In this document: positions 14,703-23,167 of the stretch, one piece after another
Position numbering within the stretch: the first letter of the stretch is position 1
Layout: the number at the start of each line of letters is the position of its first letter
Assembly: GCA_002506485.1 (NCBI GenBank)
Contig: DAXQ01000061.1
Coordinates: 1-31,335, forward strand
Direction of reading: 5' to 3'
DNA: 31,335 bases
Origin: Euryarchaeota archaeon UBA136
GTDB taxonomy: Archaea > Thermoplasmatota > Poseidoniia > MGIII > CG-Epi1
Notes under the pieces: model-generated
What the model was told of the DNA's origin: nothing
Databases searched by the model: none
What the model saw: only the letters and a program-made list of their open reading frames with translations
Translations under genes and position numbers: made by a program

Positions 14703-17036
14703 TTATTTCTTCGTCTTTTTCTTTGGGGTTTTCTTCTTGGGCTTTTCTTCTACCATTTCTGCGTCTTGAACGTCATCAAAGTCCCATTCCTCAACCTTTC
14801 CAAAATCTTTGTTATTCATCTGCCTCAGGCTGAATGTGGCCATCATTGCCGCCCCCACGGCAAATGCTAACACACCAGGATAAATCGAAGGTTCCTCAGT
14901 TAATCCCAAATAGATTCCTGAAACGGCCATTGCAGCCAAACCAATTCCCATTATAGCCTCCCCGGCGATTAATCCGGAAGCAAACAGTATCCCTGGGCTG
15001 TGAAGTTTCTCTCTTTCGTGCGATAATTTCTCTTCTTGTCCTTTCTTGAAAAGTTCGGGTCTTCCTTTCTTTAGAGGGCTATCGAATTTGCGGTCAATGT
15101 ACATCTTTAGCATCCCCCCAATGAATATCGGGACAGTCATCTTGAGACTGAGGTACATTCCTACAGCTACAGCCATTATAGATATATCCAATCCACCTCT
15201 GTCTCTTATCCAGAGTTGTGTAGCTCCAACAAGTAAACTCCCTGAGAATAAGAATGCAGGTATTGCGCCCTCTAGAAACCCCCCGATTAAGAAAAGGATG
15301 TAGGCACAAATCAGAATATTAACATATTCATCCGTATGTCTAAGTGCTATCAGACAAAACGCAATTCCGGCCCCCATGAAAACCATGGACCAGTCCATTC
15401 CACCACCTAGGATTCCATTTGTGATGCTGGCCATCAAAAAGGCTTGAGGGGCCTCAAGATCCCCATTGATGATCTGGTCTGCAAGTAAATTAAGAACCAG
15501 AGGAATTACTAGAGCCCCTGCTGCAACACCCACGATTTGCCCAATCTGCTGGCGCCATGGTGTGGCCCCAACTATGTATCCAGTTTTCAAATCCTGAAGA
15601 TTATCCCCAGAGATTGCTCCTGCACAAGCTACGAATGCTGCTACACCTATGACTGCAACTTGTAATTCAGCCGTGTTTTCACCACCATACACCAGACTGT
15701 TCAACAACGCAAAAGTTGTTGCAGTCAGAATAACTACGATAATCGTTACTCCTGAAAGTGGATTGTTGCTGCTCCCTACTATACCGGCCATATATCCTGC
15801 CACTGCAGCAAATAGAAATCCAGCCGTGAAAATTATGATCAGTGATAGTATTGCAGGTAGTAGTAGTCCGGAAACAAGCCACACCATGAAGAACATGGGA
15901 ACCGCCATTGCAACACTGGTCACAGCGATTGATCTTGCAGGAAGATCCACATTGGTTCGTAGTTCACTGCCTTTGGTAACAGTCTGTTTGGTCGCTTCAA
16001 TCATTTCAGTGATACCTTTGATTAGAGCTTCACGCATGATTACCAAAGTGTACAATCCACCAACTAGCATAGTTCCCACTCCTACCATTCTTCTTCGGCC
16101 GTTGATATGATTTGCATAATCGCCGTAATTAATCACATCTCCAGACATTGCGGCACTCGTGATCTGTTCTATGAATGCGTCAGTCGGATTTAGAAGAGTA
16201 CTCGCTATGGGCATTATGACAATCGCTCCTAAAAGTCCTCCAAAGAAAACAAAACTGGCAATTGCAGGGCCAACAATGTATCCTACACCCAGTAAGGCAG
16301 GGGAGAATTCAGCACCAAAGTAGAAAGTCGTTTTAGATTTGGCATAGGCAGCCGAGGAATTCAGTTTTCCAGTAAAGGTGTAGAAACCTTGCCAACCATG
16401 TTCCCAGAGTCCAATACTAACTTGTTTCATTGTATTATCTACAGTTACCATTAGTGAGGACAGAATCTTGTACGCGGCACCGAAGGCAATACCAGCAAAG
16501 ATTGGCATTACCTGAGAACCCCCTTTTTCTCCGGCAACTAGCACTTCTGCGCAGGCTACCCCTTCCGGATATGGCAATTTTTCCTTGACTATGAAGATTC
16601 TTCTAAGACTTATCGAGAACAGGACTCCGATTGTGCCACCAACCAGTGCGATTATCAGGGTCTTGAAGTATGGAAATTCGGACCAGCCAACCTCACCATT
16701 GCTGGTCTGGTTCATCACTAGAAGTGCAGGTAGAGTAAAGATTACTCCTGCGGCCAGTGATTCTCCTGAAGAAACGGCTGTTTGAACCCAATTATTCTCA
16801 AGAATATTTGTTCCTTTTGAAATATTGGCTTTTGCCAGGCTTCTCAGAACAGCCATTGATATGACCGCCGCAGGAATAGAAGCACTTACTGTCATTCCAA
16901 CGTACAATCCTAAATAGACATTCGCAGCAGTCAGAAGCATTCCTAGAACAATGGCTAGAATGATTCCTTGTGTTGTTATTTCGGGTAAAATGGTTGTTGC
17001 TGAAACGTAAGGTTTGTGTTTTTCATTGGATACCAT
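14703..17036 (-). CDS. OPT-family oligopeptide transporter
   Basis: This is a 777-residue membrane protein of the OPT/YSL family, which imports peptides or metal-chelate complexes using the proton gradient. It has roughly 15 hydrophobic helices, a conserved early region LGMLLTAANVYLGLYVGMTV, YPEGVACAEVL in the first half (typical of the prokaryotic members), and NNPLSGVT later. A charged loop lies near residues 650-680. The C-terminus ends in a lysine/proline-rich tail (about 764-777) that probably stays in the cytoplasm. The ATG is preceded by a GAGG Shine-Dalgarno sequence 7 bases upstream, so its mRNA has a leader. It diverges from alaS and is followed by tRNA-Gly. Whether it carries peptides or metal chelates is not shown. 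Confidence 0.9.
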   Translation of the reverse strand: MVSNEKHKPYVSATTILPEITTQGIILAIVLGMLLTAANVYLGLYVGMTVSASIPAAVISMAVLRSLAKANISKGTNILENNWVQTAVSSGESLAAGVIFTLPALLVMNQTSNGEVGWSEFPYFKTLIIALVGGTIGVLFSISLRRIFIVKEKLPYPEGVACAEVLVAGEKGGSQVMPIFAGIAFGAAYKILSSLMVTVDNTMKQVSIGLWEHGWQGFYTFTGKLNSSAAYAKSKTTFYFGAEFSPALLGVGYIVGPAIASFVFFGGLLGAIVIMPIASTLLNPTDAFIEQITSAAMSGDVINYGDYANHINGRRRMVGVGTMLVGGLYTLVIMREALIKGITEMIEATKQTVTKGSELRTNVDLPARSIAVTSVAMAVPMFFMVWLVSGLLLPAILSLIIIFTAGFLFAAVAGYMAGIVGSSNNPLSGVTIIVVILTATTFALLNSLVYGGENTAELQVAVIGVAAFVACAGAISGDNLQDLKTGYIVGATPWRQQIGQIVGVAAGALVIPLVLNLLADQIINGDLEAPQAFLMASITNGILGGGMDWSMVFMGAGIAFCLIALRHTDEYVNILICAYILFLIGGFLEGAIPAFLFSGSLLVGATQLWIRDRGGLDISIMAVAVGMYLSLKMTVPIFIGGMLKMYIDRKFDSPLKKGRPELFKKGQEEKLSHEREKLHSPGILFASGLIAGEAIMGIGLAAMAVSGIYLGLTEEPSIYPGVLAFAVGAAMMATFSLRQMNNKDFGKVEEWDFDDVQDAEMVEEKPKKKTPKKKTKK

Positions 17037-17043
17037 GTTACTT

Positions 17044-17047
17044 CCTC
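17044..17047 (-). promoter_or_regulatory. Shine-Dalgarno GAGG for the OPT transporter
   Basis: GAGG on the minus strand lies 7 bases before ATG 17036. It marks the OPT gene as one of the few with a translated leader in this window. Confidence 0.5.
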
Positions 17048-17086
17048 ATTTCTCAAACAGTCATAAAGGCTTATGGGCCTCCGCAG

Positions 17087-17093
17087 TTTTTAA
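17087..17093. promoter_or_regulatory. Shared TATA-like element between alaS and the OPT transporter
   Basis: The plus strand reads TTTTTAA, centred 25 bases before GTG 17115 of alaS, as for a leaderless message. The minus strand reads TTAAAAA, which would start OPT transcription about 29 bases before its ATG, leaving room for the GAGG sequence. An alternative box for OPT, CCTTTATGAC on the minus strand near 17061-17069, cannot be excluded. Confidence 0.45.
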
Positions 17094-17114
17094 GCTCCCA
17101 CTCTCTGCCATCTT

Positions 17115-19829
17115 GTGAGTGATGGTCTTTCTCTTCGCTTCTTTCAAGACTCAGGTTTTACCCGGCAGAAGTGTGCAAAGTGTGATAGCTTCTTCTGGTC
17201 GACCGTTGAGCGCGAGCTTTGTGGGGATGCACCTTGTGTTGAATATTCTTTCATTGGTAAACCCTTGTTCTCCAAACCAATGAATCTTGATGAGGCTCGG
17301 GAAGCGTTTCTCAGTTTCTTTGAGAAGCACAATCATACTAGAGTCCCTCGAGCTTCGGTGGTCGCTCGCTGGCGAAATGACATATATCTTTCAATTGCAT
17401 CCATAGCCGTTTTCCAGCCTCATGTCACAAGTGGTTCTTCCAAGCCACCTGCGAATCCATTGACGATCTCCCAGCCCTGCATTCGTTTGAACGATCTTGA
17501 ATCGGTCGGACGTAGTGGCCGCCATTTGACTACTTTTGAGATGATGGCCCATCACGCCTTCAACACTGAGGAGCAGAACATCTATTGGCAGGACCGTACG
17601 GTTGAATTGTGCCATGAACTTTACACCGGATTGGGATTGTCTGGTTCTGAGATAACATACAAGGAAAATCCGTGGGTCGGAGGTGGTAATGGTGGTGAGG
17701 CTCTGGAGGTCCTGGCTGGAGGACTGGAACTAGCCACTTTGGTATTTATGGATCTTGAGGAGGACCCTGATGGAGATATAGAACTCAAGGGCATAAAATT
17801 CAAAAGAATGCCAAGATCGATAGTCGATACCGGGTATGGCCTCGAAAGGTTGGTCTGGGCGTCACAAGGAACTCCTACCATCTATGAAGCGGTTTTCCCA
17901 GACGCAGTTTCACATCTCACTAAGCTTACAAATCTGAAGGATTCTCTGGAAAACTCCAGTTCAATCATATCCGAGAATGCCAAAATATGTGGAGTGTTGT
18001 CAATAGACTATGGTTCGGATCTGACTGAACTAAGACAGAAGGTACTTGATCGACTTAATGCCGCAGGACATTCCATGACACTTCCGGAGTTTACCTCTGC
18101 CATTGAACCCTTGGAGAAATTGTTTGCAGTGGTAGACCATTCACGAGCCCTTGCCTTCATGTTTGGAGATGGAATCGTACCGAGTAATGTCAAGGCAGGT
18201 TATCTTGCTCGTATGGTCCTTAGAAGGACAGCATTGTTATTGAGGGATCTTGATGCACAGAATGCCTTGTCTGAAATGGTATCCCACCATATCGATACTT
18301 TTTCTGTGACCTACCCTGAACTTGGAGCTAACAAAGCCCACATATTGGATATGGTAGCGCTTGAACAGGAACGTTTCACTCAGACCCTTGAGCGAGGCCG
18401 TCGCACTGTACAGCGAGCTATTGGTTCAGGAGGTATAGATCAGGACAAACTCCTAGAATTGTATGATTCCCAAGGGTTACCTCCTTCTGTGGTCAGCGAT
18501 TTTGCGAGTGAGTTAGGTCATTCAATCGAAGTCCCCGATGGGTTTCTTGCTATGGTTGCTGAACGACATCAGGGTGAAACAAAGAGTGGAAAGAAAAAAC
18601 GGGTCTCCATCGATGCAGAACCAACTAACCTAGATTTTTACAAAGACATGGAGAAGCGATCTTTTTCGTCAGAGGTTGTGTTCTCTGATATCGGCCAGAT
18701 ATCCCTGAAGAACACTTTGTTTTACCCAGAAGGAGGAGGCCAATTGAGCGATACGGGCGTAATTGTCTGGAGTGGTAAAGAGAGTCAGGTGGTCGAGGTC
18801 CAAAAGGTAGGTGATGTAGTTGTTCACCGTCTGGAAGGGGAAACTCCTCCGGTCGGAACCCAAATCTCGGGCACAGTCGATGATGAACGCCGTTCGGGAC
18901 TGAGTCGTCATCATACAGCTACACATTTGGTCGGCTCCGCAGCTCGTAAAATCCTGGGACCTCATGTCTGGCAAGCAGGAGCTTCCAAATATGTGGATCG
19001 AGCTAGATTGGACATCACTCATCATCGAAGGCTCACACGGGACGTGATTGACAATCTGGAGTCTATGGTTAATCAGTTGATTGTTGAGGATCATCCCGTG
19101 ACGACGGGATTCCATAGCAGGGAAGATGCAGATAGAGAGTATGGCAATACCCTGTATCAAGGAGGCGCACCCAATTATCGAGAGGTACGTGTGGTTGAGA
19201 TCCCGGGTGTTGATGTGCAGGCATGCGCAGGAACCCATGTCGTCTCAACCTCTAAATTAGAGGCCGTCAAGGTTTTGAGGACAGAGCGGATACAGGATGG
19301 TGTGGAACGCATAGAATTCTCGGCAGGACCTGATGCAATCAAGGCAGCCCAGAGGGAAAGAGCACTACTGGAAGAGACGGCCGGGGAATTGGGTGTACCT
19401 GTAGACCAAGCTCCATCCGCTGCCCAAAAATTCGTCAAGGAGTGGAAAGAACTCCGCAATCGGGTTTCTTCGCTGGAAAAAGAGCTGGCCTCTCTAAAAT
19501 CATCAGATCTGGAAGGTGAAAAGATTGGAAATCTCACTTTCTTTGCACAAAATCAGGAAGAGACTGATTTTGCTGAGGTTCAGAAGTTAGTAAGAGAGCT
19601 TACTTCAGGAAAAGATACCGTGGCTGCAATGGGGTGCTCTAAAGGTGATAGTGGTACGGTGATTCTGGCGAAATCCGATTCCGTAAATCTGGATTGCGGT
19701 GAGATTCTCAAGAAGGCATTGTCCACTGTCGGTGGTAGTGGAGGTGGCAAGGAATCCTATGCACAGGGTGCTTGTCCAGAGAACAAACTCTCCGCAGCCT
19801 TGTCTGAGATAAGAGATTTGGTTTCCTAA
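17115..19829 (+). CDS. alaS: Alanyl-tRNA synthetase, archaeal type
   Basis: This enzyme charges tRNA-Ala and edits misacylated Ser/Gly. The extended N-terminus with the zinc-like set C20, C23, C36, C41 is the archaeal form. The catalytic core follows, with TSGSSKPPANPLTISQPCIRLND and GYGLERLVW (class II motifs). The editing-domain zinc site is H600-x3-H604 with C704-x3-H708. The C-terminal DHHA1 domain ends in VGGSGGGKESYAQGA. The full length of 904 residues is normal. The start is GTG, chosen because a TATA-like element lies 25 bases upstream and nothing longer is supported. The stop directly abuts the stop of the convergent CoA-binding gene. The 5' end is about 55% G+C by eye, higher than topA. 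Confidence 0.96.
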   Translation: MSDGLSLRFFQDSGFTRQKCAKCDSFFWSTVERELCGDAPCVEYSFIGKPLFSKPMNLDEAREAFLSFFEKHNHTRVPRASVVARWRNDIYLSIASIAVFQPHVTSGSSKPPANPLTISQPCIRLNDLESVGRSGRHLTTFEMMAHHAFNTEEQNIYWQDRTVELCHELYTGLGLSGSEITYKENPWVGGGNGGEALEVLAGGLELATLVFMDLEEDPDGDIELKGIKFKRMPRSIVDTGYGLERLVWASQGTPTIYEAVFPDAVSHLTKLTNLKDSLENSSSIISENAKICGVLSIDYGSDLTELRQKVLDRLNAAGHSMTLPEFTSAIEPLEKLFAVVDHSRALAFMFGDGIVPSNVKAGYLARMVLRRTALLLRDLDAQNALSEMVSHHIDTFSVTYPELGANKAHILDMVALEQERFTQTLERGRRTVQRAIGSGGIDQDKLLELYDSQGLPPSVVSDFASELGHSIEVPDGFLAMVAERHQGETKSGKKKRVSIDAEPTNLDFYKDMEKRSFSSEVVFSDIGQISLKNTLFYPEGGGQLSDTGVIVWSGKESQVVEVQKVGDVVVHRLEGETPPVGTQISGTVDDERRSGLSRHHTATHLVGSAARKILGPHVWQAGASKYVDRARLDITHHRRLTRDVIDNLESMVNQLIVEDHPVTTGFHSREDADREYGNTLYQGGAPNYREVRVVEIPGVDVQACAGTHVVSTSKLEAVKVLRTERIQDGVERIEFSAGPDAIKAAQRERALLEETAGELGVPVDQAPSAAQKFVKEWKELRNRVSSLEKELASLKSSDLEGEKIGNLTFFAQNQEETDFAEVQKLVRELTSGKDTVAAMGCSKGDSGTVILAKSDSVNLDCGEILKKALSTVGGSGGGKESYAQGACPENKLSAALSEIRDLVS

Positions 19830-20213
19830 TTATATAGTCTCAACCATTATGCAGGAATTTACCAGATACTTTATTCCATTCGTACCTTCCAACCATGTTT
19901 CCAGTTCATCACTTTCGGAACCAGGTTGGAACCATAGATGTTCGATTCCTAGTTCCACAGCTTCTTGTGCTACTTTCATTGCAATCGGTGGAGGAACAAC
20001 AAAGTTGACAATGTCTGGTAGTTCTTCCATCATTCCTATTGAAGCGTAGGCCCTGTCTCCTTCAATCAGCTTATCTTTAGGATTTATAGGTACTATATCA
20101 TATCCCTTGGAACGTAGTTCAAGATAGATCCGGTTCCCGAATTTATGAGGTTCATTGGAAGCACCGACTAGTGCAATCCTGACATTTTTCTGTTTCAACT
20201 TTTGTAGAACCAT
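19830..20213 (-). CDS. CoA-binding domain protein (YccU-like)
   Basis: This 127-residue protein is a single Rossmann-type CoA-binding domain. The nucleotide-binding turn ALVGASNEPHKFGN is at residues 14-27, YDIVPINPK (38-46) follows, and VVPPPIA and EHLWFQPGSESDE match the YccU-type family. These stand-alone domains are widespread but their biological role is not established; related domains occur in acyl-CoA synthetases. A TATA-like box 27 bases before the ATG predicts a leaderless transcript. It converges on alaS with no intervening base and diverges from topA. Confidence 0.85.
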   Translation of the reverse strand: MVLQKLKQKNVRIALVGASNEPHKFGNRIYLELRSKGYDIVPINPKDKLIEGDRAYASIGMMEELPDIVNFVVPPPIAMKVAQEAVELGIEHLWFQPGSESDELETWLEGTNGIKYLVNSCIMVETI

Positions 20214-20236
20214 TTTAGTGTCTTATAATCATTCCA

Positions 20237-20243
20237 TTTTTAA
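20237..20243 (-). promoter_or_regulatory. TATA-like element for the CoA-binding protein
   Basis: The minus strand reads TTAAAAA, centred 27 bases before ATG 20213. A second AT-rich box (TTATAA, 20223-20228) is only about 12 bases from the ATG, too close for a leaderless start. Confidence 0.45.
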
Positions 20244-20301
20244 TGTTTGAGATGGGATGCGGAAACGCACACTAGCCTTGGCATTTTTTGTAGTCTGAAT
20301 C

Positions 20302-20321
20302 CGGGGGACTATAGTCCCCCG
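20302..20321. repeat. Perfect 20-base palindrome upstream of topA
   Basis: The arms CGGGGGAC and GTCCCCCG flank a central TATA, and all 20 bases are self-complementary. On the plus strand TTATTTTT follows directly, so RNA from that strand would form an 8-bp GC hairpin with a U-rich tail, like an intrinsic terminator. It lies 54 bases before the topA ATG and just upstream of its TATA box. It could be an operator for topA, a terminator for transcripts running on past alaS, or a supercoiling-sensitive site. The role is unknown. Confidence 0.85.
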
Positions 20322-20344
20322 TTATTTTTGGGTTTTAGAAAAAG

Positions 20345-20352
20345 ATATTTAA
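20345..20352 (+). promoter_or_regulatory. TATA-like element for topA
   Basis: ATATTTAA is centred about 27 bases before ATG 20376, matching the leaderless pattern. It supports this start over the in-frame ATG at 20247, whose extension would run through the palindrome and promoter. Confidence 0.55.
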
Positions 20353-20375
20353 TCCACCTTTCCGGCAGTCCTTCA

Positions 20376-22631
20376 ATGGATTTAGTGATTGTTGAGTCCG
20401 GTGCCAAAGCCAAGACAATCCAAAAATATTTGGGTAAAAATGTACTGGTAAGGGCCTCTGTTGGTCATGTTCAGGACTTACCTACAAAGGGAAAAGATGG
20501 CAGTAAAGCATTGTGGAGTCATACTGATACTAGTCTACCAGATCCTCCTTGGGGTTGGACTGAAAGAGCGGAGAAGACAGTAAAACGTATTATTTCAGAC
20601 AGCCGCCGTAAGAAGGTAGATAGAGTTCTTATCGCTACAGATCCAGATAGAGAAGGAGAATTTATAGCCTGGAGACTTGCTGAGTTACTTTCGGAATTTG
20701 GTGATATTCAAAGAATTACTTTCAATGAAATAACTGAAACAGCGATAAAAGAGGCTTTGCAAGCAGCAGGTACGGTAGACATGAATCTTGTTGATGCAGC
20801 TAAGGTTCGTAGATTTATGGATCGTTTGATTGGTTATCGAACTTCACGCTTTGCTAGGTCTTGGAACTTAAGTTCCATGGGGCGCGTTCAAACTCCAACG
20901 TTAGGTTTTGTAGTTAAGCGTGAAAAAGAAATTCAAAAATTTATTCCAACTCCTTATTGGGCTGTTCAAGCTATTGCTTCGGGAATAGATTTTAGAGTTC
21001 GATTTCATGATAAGGATGATTCTTTAGTCTGGAAAGATGAAAAAGGGAAGATTAATGTTCATCGTACAAATGATTCAAATTTGGCCAATAAAGCCTATGA
21101 ATATTTGAATCTAGAATCTCAATTAACTGCTAAGACGGTGTCTTTAAATGATTACAAAAGACGTCCTAAACCACCTTTTACCACAGATACATTACTTCAG
21201 GCTTCTGGAAGCAAATATAGTTGGCGACCAAGTAATACTATGCGTATCGCTCAAGGACTTTATGAGGCCGGTCACATAACTTATATGCGAACGGATTCAA
21301 CGCGTACTAGTGCATCTTCCCGTGATAAGGCAAAGAACTTTATCACTTCCAAATGGGGTTCCGGATTTGTAGGGAAAGGTTCTGTCAGTGGAAAGCCAAA
21401 ATCAGGTGTTCAGGATGCACACGAAGCAATTAGACCAACTAATCCATTGTCTGAATTACCAAATGGATTAGATGAATCTCAGACACGTTTATATCGTTTA
21501 ATTTGGTCAAGATTCATCGCTAGTCAAATGTGTGATTCCGAGTGGACCAGTATGAAAATACAAGCACAACTTGAAACATTTGATAAATTATTGGATGGGG
21601 ATACTAAGTGGAGAGTAAAACCGGGTTGGGAATCTGCATTTGAAGTAATTGACCGAGCACCTCCTTCTTCACCGCCTTCTCCTGAAATTACAGAAGGTAG
21701 CAAAATTAAGTTAGACAATAAAGAAGGTAATCCAAAATTAATTGAGGATCAGACAAAACCTCCTGCCCGTTATACACAACATGGTTTGGTTGCTCTGATG
21801 AAATCAGAGAGTATTGGTCGCCCTTCTACATATGCCACAACTATTAAGAAATTATTAGATCGTAAATATTGTAGTGATACAAAGGGCCGCCTTAAGCCAA
21901 CCGAGCAAGGAGTGTTGCTTTGTGATGAAGTAGTTCCGTTTTATGATTCCGAAAAAGAAAAAATAAGTTTATTTTCTTCATCTTTTACTTCTGAAATGGA
22001 ATCAGATTTAGACCTGATAGAATCGGGAGTAAAAGATTCAGTCAGAGTCTGGGACGATTTTGTATCTTCATTTAGGGGCTTACATGAAAAAGCATTGGAA
22101 ATGAAGAAGGAAAGACCAACACGGAGACAGATTGAATATTATGGGCGCTTGGCATCCTTGATTTCAGATGAGGTTCTTAACAAAATTCTGGATGGCCGGG
22201 ACCCACTTTCAATGGATGGCGAGAAAATTGGTGAGGTTATAGACGGACTGAAAAAAGCTACTGCGGATGTTGTCTTGCCTGCATCAGCTAAGCAACTATC
22301 ATACATTGAAAACTTAGCCAGTACATTGGAACTTAATGAATCAACGGCCTGCGAGTTGGTTGAATTAGAACGTTTTGATGAGTTGACAGGTGGCAAGTCG
22401 GGAACTGCAAGTTCATTGATAGGCAAGCTACGAGAGAAGACCGATTCCATACCTCGGAAGCCGAGCCCAAAACAGCTAAATTTCATTAAGAATCTGGTTA
22501 AGAAGGCTGAATTGGAAGAGGAAGCAGCCTGTAAATTAGTTGGAGCAGACACCTATTCCGATCTTTCGGGGGGGCGTCAAGGAACTGCTAGCAAGTTGAT
22601 AGAAACTTTGCGCAAGCGCTCTGCAAAGTAG
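20376..22631 (+). CDS. topA: DNA topoisomerase I (type IA)
   Basis: This enzyme relaxes negatively supercoiled DNA by passing one strand through a transient break. The Toprim domain opens with LVIVESGAKAKTIQKYLG (E7) and carries ATDPDREGEFIAW. The catalytic tyrosine is Y303 in ITYMRTDSTR. The sequence reads more like bacterial TopA than archaeal topoisomerase III. Instead of zinc fingers, the C-terminus (about 583-748) has three repeats of about 50 residues. The chosen start gives 751 residues. The catalytic core is AT-rich (mostly 15-26 G+C per 60 bases in lines I counted), while the tail is nearer 24-29, suggesting a composite or transferred gene. The next gene begins 1 base after the stop. 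Confidence 0.94.
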   Translation: MDLVIVESGAKAKTIQKYLGKNVLVRASVGHVQDLPTKGKDGSKALWSHTDTSLPDPPWGWTERAEKTVKRIISDSRRKKVDRVLIATDPDREGEFIAWRLAELLSEFGDIQRITFNEITETAIKEALQAAGTVDMNLVDAAKVRRFMDRLIGYRTSRFARSWNLSSMGRVQTPTLGFVVKREKEIQKFIPTPYWAVQAIASGIDFRVRFHDKDDSLVWKDEKGKINVHRTNDSNLANKAYEYLNLESQLTAKTVSLNDYKRRPKPPFTTDTLLQASGSKYSWRPSNTMRIAQGLYEAGHITYMRTDSTRTSASSRDKAKNFITSKWGSGFVGKGSVSGKPKSGVQDAHEAIRPTNPLSELPNGLDESQTRLYRLIWSRFIASQMCDSEWTSMKIQAQLETFDKLLDGDTKWRVKPGWESAFEVIDRAPPSSPPSPEITEGSKIKLDNKEGNPKLIEDQTKPPARYTQHGLVALMKSESIGRPSTYATTIKKLLDRKYCSDTKGRLKPTEQGVLLCDEVVPFYDSEKEKISLFSSSFTSEMESDLDLIESGVKDSVRVWDDFVSSFRGLHEKALEMKKERPTRRQIEYYGRLASLISDEVLNKILDGRDPLSMDGEKIGEVIDGLKKATADVVLPASAKQLSYIENLASTLELNESTACELVELERFDELTGGKSGTASSLIGKLREKTDSIPRKPSPKQLNFIKNLVKKAELEEEAACKLVGADTYSDLSGGRQGTASKLIETLRKRSAK
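22122..22616 (+). repeat. Three tandem repeats encoding the TopA C-terminus
   Basis: Units begin at about 22122 (RRQIEYYGRLASL), 22287 (AKQLSYIENLASTL) and 22467 (PKQLNFIKNLVKKA). Units 2 and 3 share the order K-Q-L-x-[YF]-I-x-N-L, ACELVE/ACKLVG, LTGGKSGTAS/LSGGRQGTAS and L-I-x-[KT]-L-R; unit 1 is degenerate. The period is about 58 residues. Similar short helical modules occur at the ends of other DNA-handling proteins; here they replace the zinc fingers of bacterial TopA. Confidence 0.8.
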
Positions 22632-22632
22632 G

Positions 22633-23148
22633 ATGGTTAGGCTTTTTTTTGCTTTGGAATGCCCAGACTTGGAGACTGAAAGTTTACCTAGAACCTATAT
22701 TTCTGAGAAAGCTCGAAATTATCATATTACGATTGCCTTCCTAGGCGAGAGACCTAATCCTGAGTTTGAGATCCAAAGAGTTGCTGATGTCTGTATTGGT
22801 AGACTTCCATTGGAATTGGAGTACCAGAAGTTGGGAGCTTTCCAAAAAGCATCCAATGCACGAGTCTTGTGGATGGGAGTTAAATCTTCAGGCATTCAGG
22901 ATTTGGCGTCCAGAGTAAGGCTAGTTTCTAAGTCTGAGGACCGTCCATTCTTGGCTCATGTAACGATTGCTCGATTCAGGAAGCAGACCAATCTGGAAGA
23001 TCTTATTTCAAAACATGTAGATACGCAATTTGGTAAGGGTTTAGTGTCAAATCTTATTCTTTTCAAGTCTGAATTGACAAGGCAGGGAGCAATTCACACC
23101 CCGCTTTATTCAGTAGATGGGAAGGGCAAGGTCGAGCATTTAACATAG
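22633..23148 (+). CDS. thpR: 2H-family RNA 2',3'-cyclic phosphodiesterase (2'-5' RNA ligase-like)
   Basis: This 171-residue protein has the two HxTx motifs of the 2H phosphoesterase superfamily: H31-I-T33-I and H109-V-T111-I, which face each other in the active cleft. ThpR-type enzymes open 2',3'-cyclic phosphates on RNA and can join tRNA half-molecules through 2'-5' bonds in vitro; the role in archaea is unsettled. The N-terminal VRLFFALECPD and VLWMGVK match the family. It begins 1 base after the topA stop, so it is cotranscribed. KptA, another enzyme of RNA 2'-phosphate chemistry, lies two genes downstream. Confidence 0.9.
   Translation: MVRLFFALECPDLETESLPRTYISEKARNYHITIAFLGERPNPEFEIQRVADVCIGRLPLELEYQKLGAFQKASNARVLWMGVKSSGIQDLASRVRLVSKSEDRPFLAHVTIARFRKQTNLEDLISKHVDTQFGKGLVSNLILFKSELTRQGAIHTPLYSVDGKGKVEHLT
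23138..23145 (+). promoter_or_regulatory. Possible TATA element for the Hef-like helicase
   Basis: ATTTAACA overlaps the thpR stop and is centred about 26 bases before ATG 23168. It would give a leaderless helicase transcript in addition to read-through from topA-thpR. The match is weak. Confidence 0.3.
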
Positions 23149-23167
23149 AATCTATTGGACCTCTGAA

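Noticed and set aside
15649..16110. A 153-codon open frame antisense to the OPT transporter
   Set aside because: The Thr/Ile-rich translation mirrors the hydrophobic codons of the real gene on the other strand; no motif or promoter supports it.
18669..19238. A 189-codon open frame antisense to alaS
   Set aside because: It lies opposite the conserved alaS editing domain, has no family resemblance, start signal or plausible composition. It is a shadow of alaS.
20247..20375. N-terminal extension of topA from ATG 20247
   Set aside because: It would code through the palindrome and the TATA box, and the Toprim domain begins normally at 20376 (MDLVIVESG), 27 bases after the TATA-like element.
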